A stretch of DNA of 64,000 nt from Prostheceraeus crozeri (lineage: Eukaryota > Platyhelminthes > Polycladida > Euryleptidae): contig CAJQUW010001866.1 of the NCBI GenBank assembly GCA_907163375.1, forward strand, positions 1 through 64,000, read 5' to 3'. Both the position numbers and the translations under genes were made by a program. Numbering within the stretch: the stretch's first letter is position 1; every line of letters starts with the position of its first letter. The notes under the pieces are model-generated. The model was not told the DNA's origin. It saw only the letters and a program-made list of their open reading frames with translations, and ran no database searches. Below are positions 59,830 to 64,000 of this stretch, piece after piece.

Positions 59830-60447
59830 CTGAAAATTGTAGCGATTGCACAAGCATTATGTTGATCTTTCAGTTAAAAGGATAAAGGATATTTGCATGC
59901 AATACTTTTTATAAAAATTGGTTGAATTTTTCTTGTTTCGGCGCTTCGAATTTTTGCCTTACCAGTAGTACCTATGCTACTGCCAGGGAGCAAAAACAAC
60001 GACCAAGTCATAATGATGATAAAAGAATAATGATTTTCAAAGATAAACTAACAATTAAAAAAGAATTCACTAAGATAAAATATAACTTATCCATGACAAC
60101 CACTTCCAAGAAATGCGATTAGATAAACGTACTTGAAACTTTTGAAAATGCAAATTTTCTTTTTTTATACGGTGGTACCGGAGTTATGTACATGCATAGA
60201 TTCACAGATATCATGTAGTCCTAGTCTAAGTTTGATAACTATGAAAACTTCCTTGACTTGAACATCCTTGTATCTTTCATTATGAGAGCAAGTTAATTTC
60301 ATGAATATGCCAATAATGCATGATTTTGTAAGAGTTTCTATGTCCACAGGTTAATAAGTTCCACGAAGCAGGTGATTATTTTCCTGATTGGAAATTATTA
60401 ACCTGGTGCAGACTTCTATGGAAAAAGTCATGCATTTTAACAGATAT
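59830..60447. other. TTC27 intron, nothing recognised
   Basis: AT-rich. No upstream TTC27 exon found here. Confidence 0.4.
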
Positions 60448-60596
60448 TGCATAGATTTCTTCAGTAATTATCTGTCATAATAACCTCAAGCCTTCGGCTC
60501 TCGGTAATTATAGCAAATAATGACCTCAAATCTATGCACAATCTATTGCATAATATATAGCAATTGAGGGCTGAAATTCAGCCCTGCAATTGCTAT
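60448..60596. repeat. Foldback elements 5a and 5b
   Basis: TGCATAGATTT (60448-60458) pairs with AAATCTATGCA (60528-60538). Next to it, 60557-60596 is a near-perfect 40-bp hairpin: ATAGCAATTGAGGGCTGAAA with TTCAGCCCTGCAATTGCTAT. They resemble the cluster at 14.8-15.75 kb in having G/C-rich centres and AT-rich arms. Confidence 0.75.
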
Positions 60597-60716
60597 GTAT
60601 TATTGGTATTGTATGTTATCAATCATGGATTTTTTCTCTATGCAAATGTATTTGGAACAACAAGAAAAAAACGAAGGTACAAAAAAGGAAAAAAGCGTCT
60701 TACAAAATAAGTAAAA

Positions 60717-63700
60717 TCAGACCCTTTGCTCAGCCCCAAGAACACAGGCCGCATTGCCTCTCTGAATATCAAGGCTCACACGCTGCATTAGCCATACAGA
60801 TTCTCTCGCATCGTGGGTTACATCTGTAAGGAGACTCCCAGGGACATCTATGATTAATATAAGATATCTAAGGGACGTTCAACTCCCATTCCATGTACTG
60901 GACTGGAGGCCAGTGATTTTGGTAATGACGGTAATGTGTATTTGGATAAAACCATGGAAAAAGGTTGCAAGCAATTCATTTCATTATTGTAAAATACATC
61001 AGAATTCAGCTGAATGCATTGGTGTACATACTAATTAATGCGCTCGGCCCAGCCTTGAAGAGAAATTGTCGAAAGAATCTGTGCAGTGTACATGTACATT
61101 CTACATATACACGCATCGATGGTCGATTTTGGAGATATTGTGACTTTCTATATTCATTGATTTTCCTATTGCCTTATCTAAAACGTCTTCCTGTATATAC
61201 TGGTGGACTTTATTAGAGAATTCAAGAGCAATGAGGCGATGTAACATGTGTGATTTATTTCGGCCTTGAATTGCTCAACTTTCATTAAACGAAAATTGAT
61301 GGCTATTTTTATCACAGTGATGCGCGAATGATTTCATCTTCACCGACGAAATTTTTACGGATTTCGTTATCAACTTAAATTCAGGATCAATGCTGTTCCT
61401 GAATTGCACAATAGCCTATGGTAGGACCTTAAAATCGTGGAAAGTCATCGATCACCACAGCTTGGTTTGCTTTTTATTCAATATGATCTTCGCAATGAAC
61501 CATCACAATTGTGATGCAAGGATTGACATTACAATCACATCCTATTTGTTCGTCGGAGTTTGAATATAATTTGAAGGCGTCACAGGTGATGCTCTATAAT
61601 CACGAGATGTCTAATAAGGGATAAAAATATATTGACATCGGCAACCACTCATCATGAGGAAGCACACTTGGAAAGACAGCACTTTTCCACCAAAATCTTG
61701 ATAAAGGATCTTCCGAAGGAATGGATATTCAAACGATTCTTGCTTAACTTTTAGCATTTTCATTAGTTATAACAATCAAATTATCACTTTTTGACGTTTC
61801 AATGTGTTTTGTGATAGTTTCTGATTACATGATCGGTAGATTTTCTTAAGGTTTTAATCATATCTTTTACTTGTATAACAATGAATCAGGCATGGAAATA
61901 TTGCTGCAATGATTGTAGTAGCAAGTAAAATCATCACTGATCAGTCATCATTTAGTCAATGACTCCTTAGAGTAAAGAAAATAGATAATTAAAAATATTC
62001 CAGAAAGATGTCACAATTCTCCAAAAAAACACACTGGTGAATCGATTTTCGCAAGCAAATCTTTTTGCAATAAGCCTGCTAATTGCACAAAAAAGAAACA
62101 TGTATAAAATGTTCAGAATCCACACCAAAAGCCATTGATGCTACGTACCGCAGGTGAACAATTTTAATCACTGACAGTTGCCGTTGCAGCTGTTATTGAC
62201 AGTTGCTTATTCTTGTGGGAGTTTTATAATTCTTTAGTCTCTCCTTGACTGGGTCCAGAATCTTCTTTCAACAGATTCCCTATATGAATGCGCGTATTAG
62301 AGTATTGGATAATTGTTTACAACTTGTTTCACGGTTTTATCCAGATGTGCAAAAACTACCGTCATTAATCAAATCTACCAAAGTCACTGGCCTCCAGTCC
62401 AGCACATGCTTTGGGAGTTGAACGTCCCTTAGATATCTTATATTAATCATAGATGTCCCTGGGAGACTCCCGATCTTCTGGAGAAAATGCAGCGTCAATG
62501 AACCCATCGAGCCTGAGGTTTCCACCGCGAAAATGAACCGATCAGCTAGAAAGTAATACTTATGTGTCTTACGTCTCTCTGCTGATGAGGCTACGGAACC
62601 GGCTTGGGTGGCCGATGCATTCAGTGCTGTTGAGAAGGTATCTCTGCATATTGCGTCCCACACTAAACACTTGCCTCTAGCGAATGGAAAAGTGACACCA
62701 TCTGGCCGCTTCCCATCGCCACGGTCCAGACCAGCTGGTTCCATTACTGGCGATAATCCGCACTTTGCCAGTGCTCGTCGAACAGTTTCATTCAGTGCCG
62801 AGTGTCTGGCAAAGTGTCCTACACTATATCGACAAGATAAGGTGTGCAGTCCATATTTGTCGACTACTTCTCCACATCTGCACGGAAATTCTCGGCAAAC
62901 TGCAGCACCTACATGAAGTGAAACTGCGGTTCGAAGAGTGTCGTTGTCTAACATTGTACCAATGCTTGACACTGGAATCACGTGTAGCCAAGACCCACTA
63001 TACGTAGATTGTGCACCTATGAGCCTGGCTCGTTCAAGAGTATTTGCATTTGAAAGCCATTCTTGCTGTTGAAGGCAACACAGAAGTTCATCCCAGTCAC
63101 GTTAACAGCCATTCATGTCATCATGTGGATTGCTATCATCTCCATGAAGTTCTGTCCATCGTGAAGCTGCCACTTCAAACTCATTGACACAAAGGGATCC
63201 AGAAAGATTCACAAGGATTTTTGTGGCCAATGTTTTCGACGAAGTAATTGACGACAGATAAGCAGTGAGAGCAACGTCGGATGGTTGTCGGATGCCAATA
63301 CCACCAAAACGAATTGGCTGCTTTGCTTGTGCCCATGGTCGATCATTAAAGTTGACATTGATGATCTCTTCCAGACCGGATTTTATGGTTGAGTCCAGAC
63401 GATTAAGGGCTTCTTCACGTTCAAAGCAAGGTGCTGAACAAAGGAGATAACTTAATCTGGGAATGAGTGAGATCCGACTAAGTAGGTAAAATGCAGCATG
63501 AGAATTGACAGACTCAAGTCTTTCGCAGGCTAAAGTGATCGAGGCTTCCTTTTCCTGGAGTGCATCATTAATTGCAAGATTTGACAGTGGAGAGCCTAGT
63601 AATGTCAGTTCACCCTCTGATGGGCTCTTCAGAGTTGGAAGTAAATCTTGAAAACGTACTATCACTTGCTGAAAGTCATTATCATCAAGACCAACATTTA

Positions 63701-64000
63701 TCAGTTCGCATTTTGATGCATTGATAGCCAGACCAAGGGATCGCAAACCATCAGCAGCTCTCTGAACGTCCTAGAAAACTTTTTCTGATGGGCTTGCAAT
63801 AGTCGCGTCGTCGAGATACCACAGATTGAATGGGCACTGCAATGAACGGGCTACAGAATCAATATTAAGAGAAAAGAAAAGAGGACCGGCTACGTCTCCT
63901 TGATAAACATCCCTTTCTGAAAGTATAATCTTTTCACCGAAGCACAATACCGATGGTGACTTGTAGGCCTGGTAGGCCATAGGTAATAATTCTGGAGTTC
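60717..64000 (-). pseudogene. REL-endonuclease LINE, young copy, split by a TIR insertion
   Basis: One reading frame runs from the window edge to 62462 and resumes at 60839-60717. RT part: SERDVYQGDVAGPLFFSLNI and WYLDDATIASP (catalytic Asp pair). Next is a thumb region with SRISLIPRLSYLLC and RFGGIGIRQPSDVALTAYLS. The C-terminus has a CRCGEVVDKYGLHTLSC knuckle, ARHSALNETVRRALAKCGLS, and the restriction-like-nuclease signature GKRPDGVTF...VWDAICRDTF; the last residues SLDIQRGNAACVLGA lie beyond the insertion. Only two nonsense codons (TAG 63771-63773, TAA 63102-63104) break the frame. The 5' part is outside the window. The same family left a fragment at 15807-16388. Confidence 0.88.
60840..62461. 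mobile_element. 1.6-kb nonautonomous DNA transposon with ~150-bp inverted repeats
   Basis: Left AGGGACATCTATGATTAATA then AGATATCTAAGGGACGTTCA is inverted at the right end (to 62460), and homology extends about 150 bp inward (GGACTGGAGGCCAGTGA, TAATGACGGTA, GGATAAAACC). It interrupts the REL-LINE frame, with GGAGACTCCC on both sides (60830-60839 and 62462-62471). The duplication length cannot be fixed exactly because its end matches the repeat tip (up to 10 bp). Long repeats with a 9-10-bp duplication suggest a Mutator-like mobiliser; hAT (8 bp) is an alternative. No coding content inside. Confidence 0.85.

Noticed and set aside
58509-58775. Second frame in the Tc1 transposase suggesting a frameshift
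   Set aside because: The flanking catalytic segments are in the same frame; a single in-frame TGA explains the break without any shift.
59503-59829. ATG at 59829 as the true TTC27 start
   Set aside because: It follows a good acceptor site and the family has about 85 more N-terminal residues, so an upstream exon beyond 64000 is more likely.
59830-60716. Search for the first TTC27 exon
   Set aside because: No frame ending in a phase-0 donor with resemblance to the family N-terminus was found.

Overview
The window is eukaryotic, from an animal genome. It is AT-rich, its genes are split by GT-AG introns, and it carries many transposable-element families typical of invertebrates: Penelope-like elements, LINEs with APE-type or restriction-like endonucleases, a Crypton, Tc1, hAT, MITEs and tRNA-derived SINEs. 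I cannot name the species; an aquatic invertebrate is my best guess.

Two host genes are supported. A TTC27-like TPR-protein gene runs on the minus strand across nearly the whole window. Seven consecutive exons (59829 down to 3292) join in frame to 450 codons; the first exon(s) and the C-terminal TPR half lie outside. A complete fatty-acid-amide-hydrolase (FAAH)-like gene lies on the plus strand (8434-28888). Its four exons splice to 1800 nt, or 599 residues, with the Lys-Ser-Ser triad at the same spacing as in mammalian FAAH. It lies wholly inside the 34.9-kb TTC27 intron between 7720 and 42605, so the two genes are nested and antisense.

Layout: 1-2756, a roughly 345-bp satellite whose left copies are full of indels; 2757-3020, an A+C-rich block; 3.3-7.7 kb, TTC27 exons, a tandem duplication and an RT relic; 8.4-28.9 kb, the FAAH-like gene, with introns holding a nonautonomous hAT with 8-bp target duplication, a Crypton relic, foldback elements, a REL-LINE 3' fragment, a minisatellite, a 3.3-kb DNA transposon of a family I cannot classify, and an APE-type LINE; 30-39 kb, retroelement fragments including a head-to-head Penelope-like pair; 42-55 kb, four TTC27 exons among MITEs, SINEs and a 280-bp palindromic insertion; 57-64 kb, a GIY-YIG Penelope tail, a nearly intact Tc1 element, TTC27's most upstream visible exon, and a REL-LINE interrupted by a 1.6-kb long-TIR element.

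The most interesting signals are: (i) the DNA transposon at 20596-23856, with about 230-bp terminal inverted repeats and a cysteine-rich, DDE-like but unclassified protein; (ii) Penelope-like 3' ends repeatedly arranged as inverted, tail-outward pairs; (iii) a small stem-loop of the form CTGANGA-stem-GAAA that recurs with compensatory changes at those tails and resembles the hammerhead ribozyme core; (iv) the nested FAAH/TTC27 arrangement.
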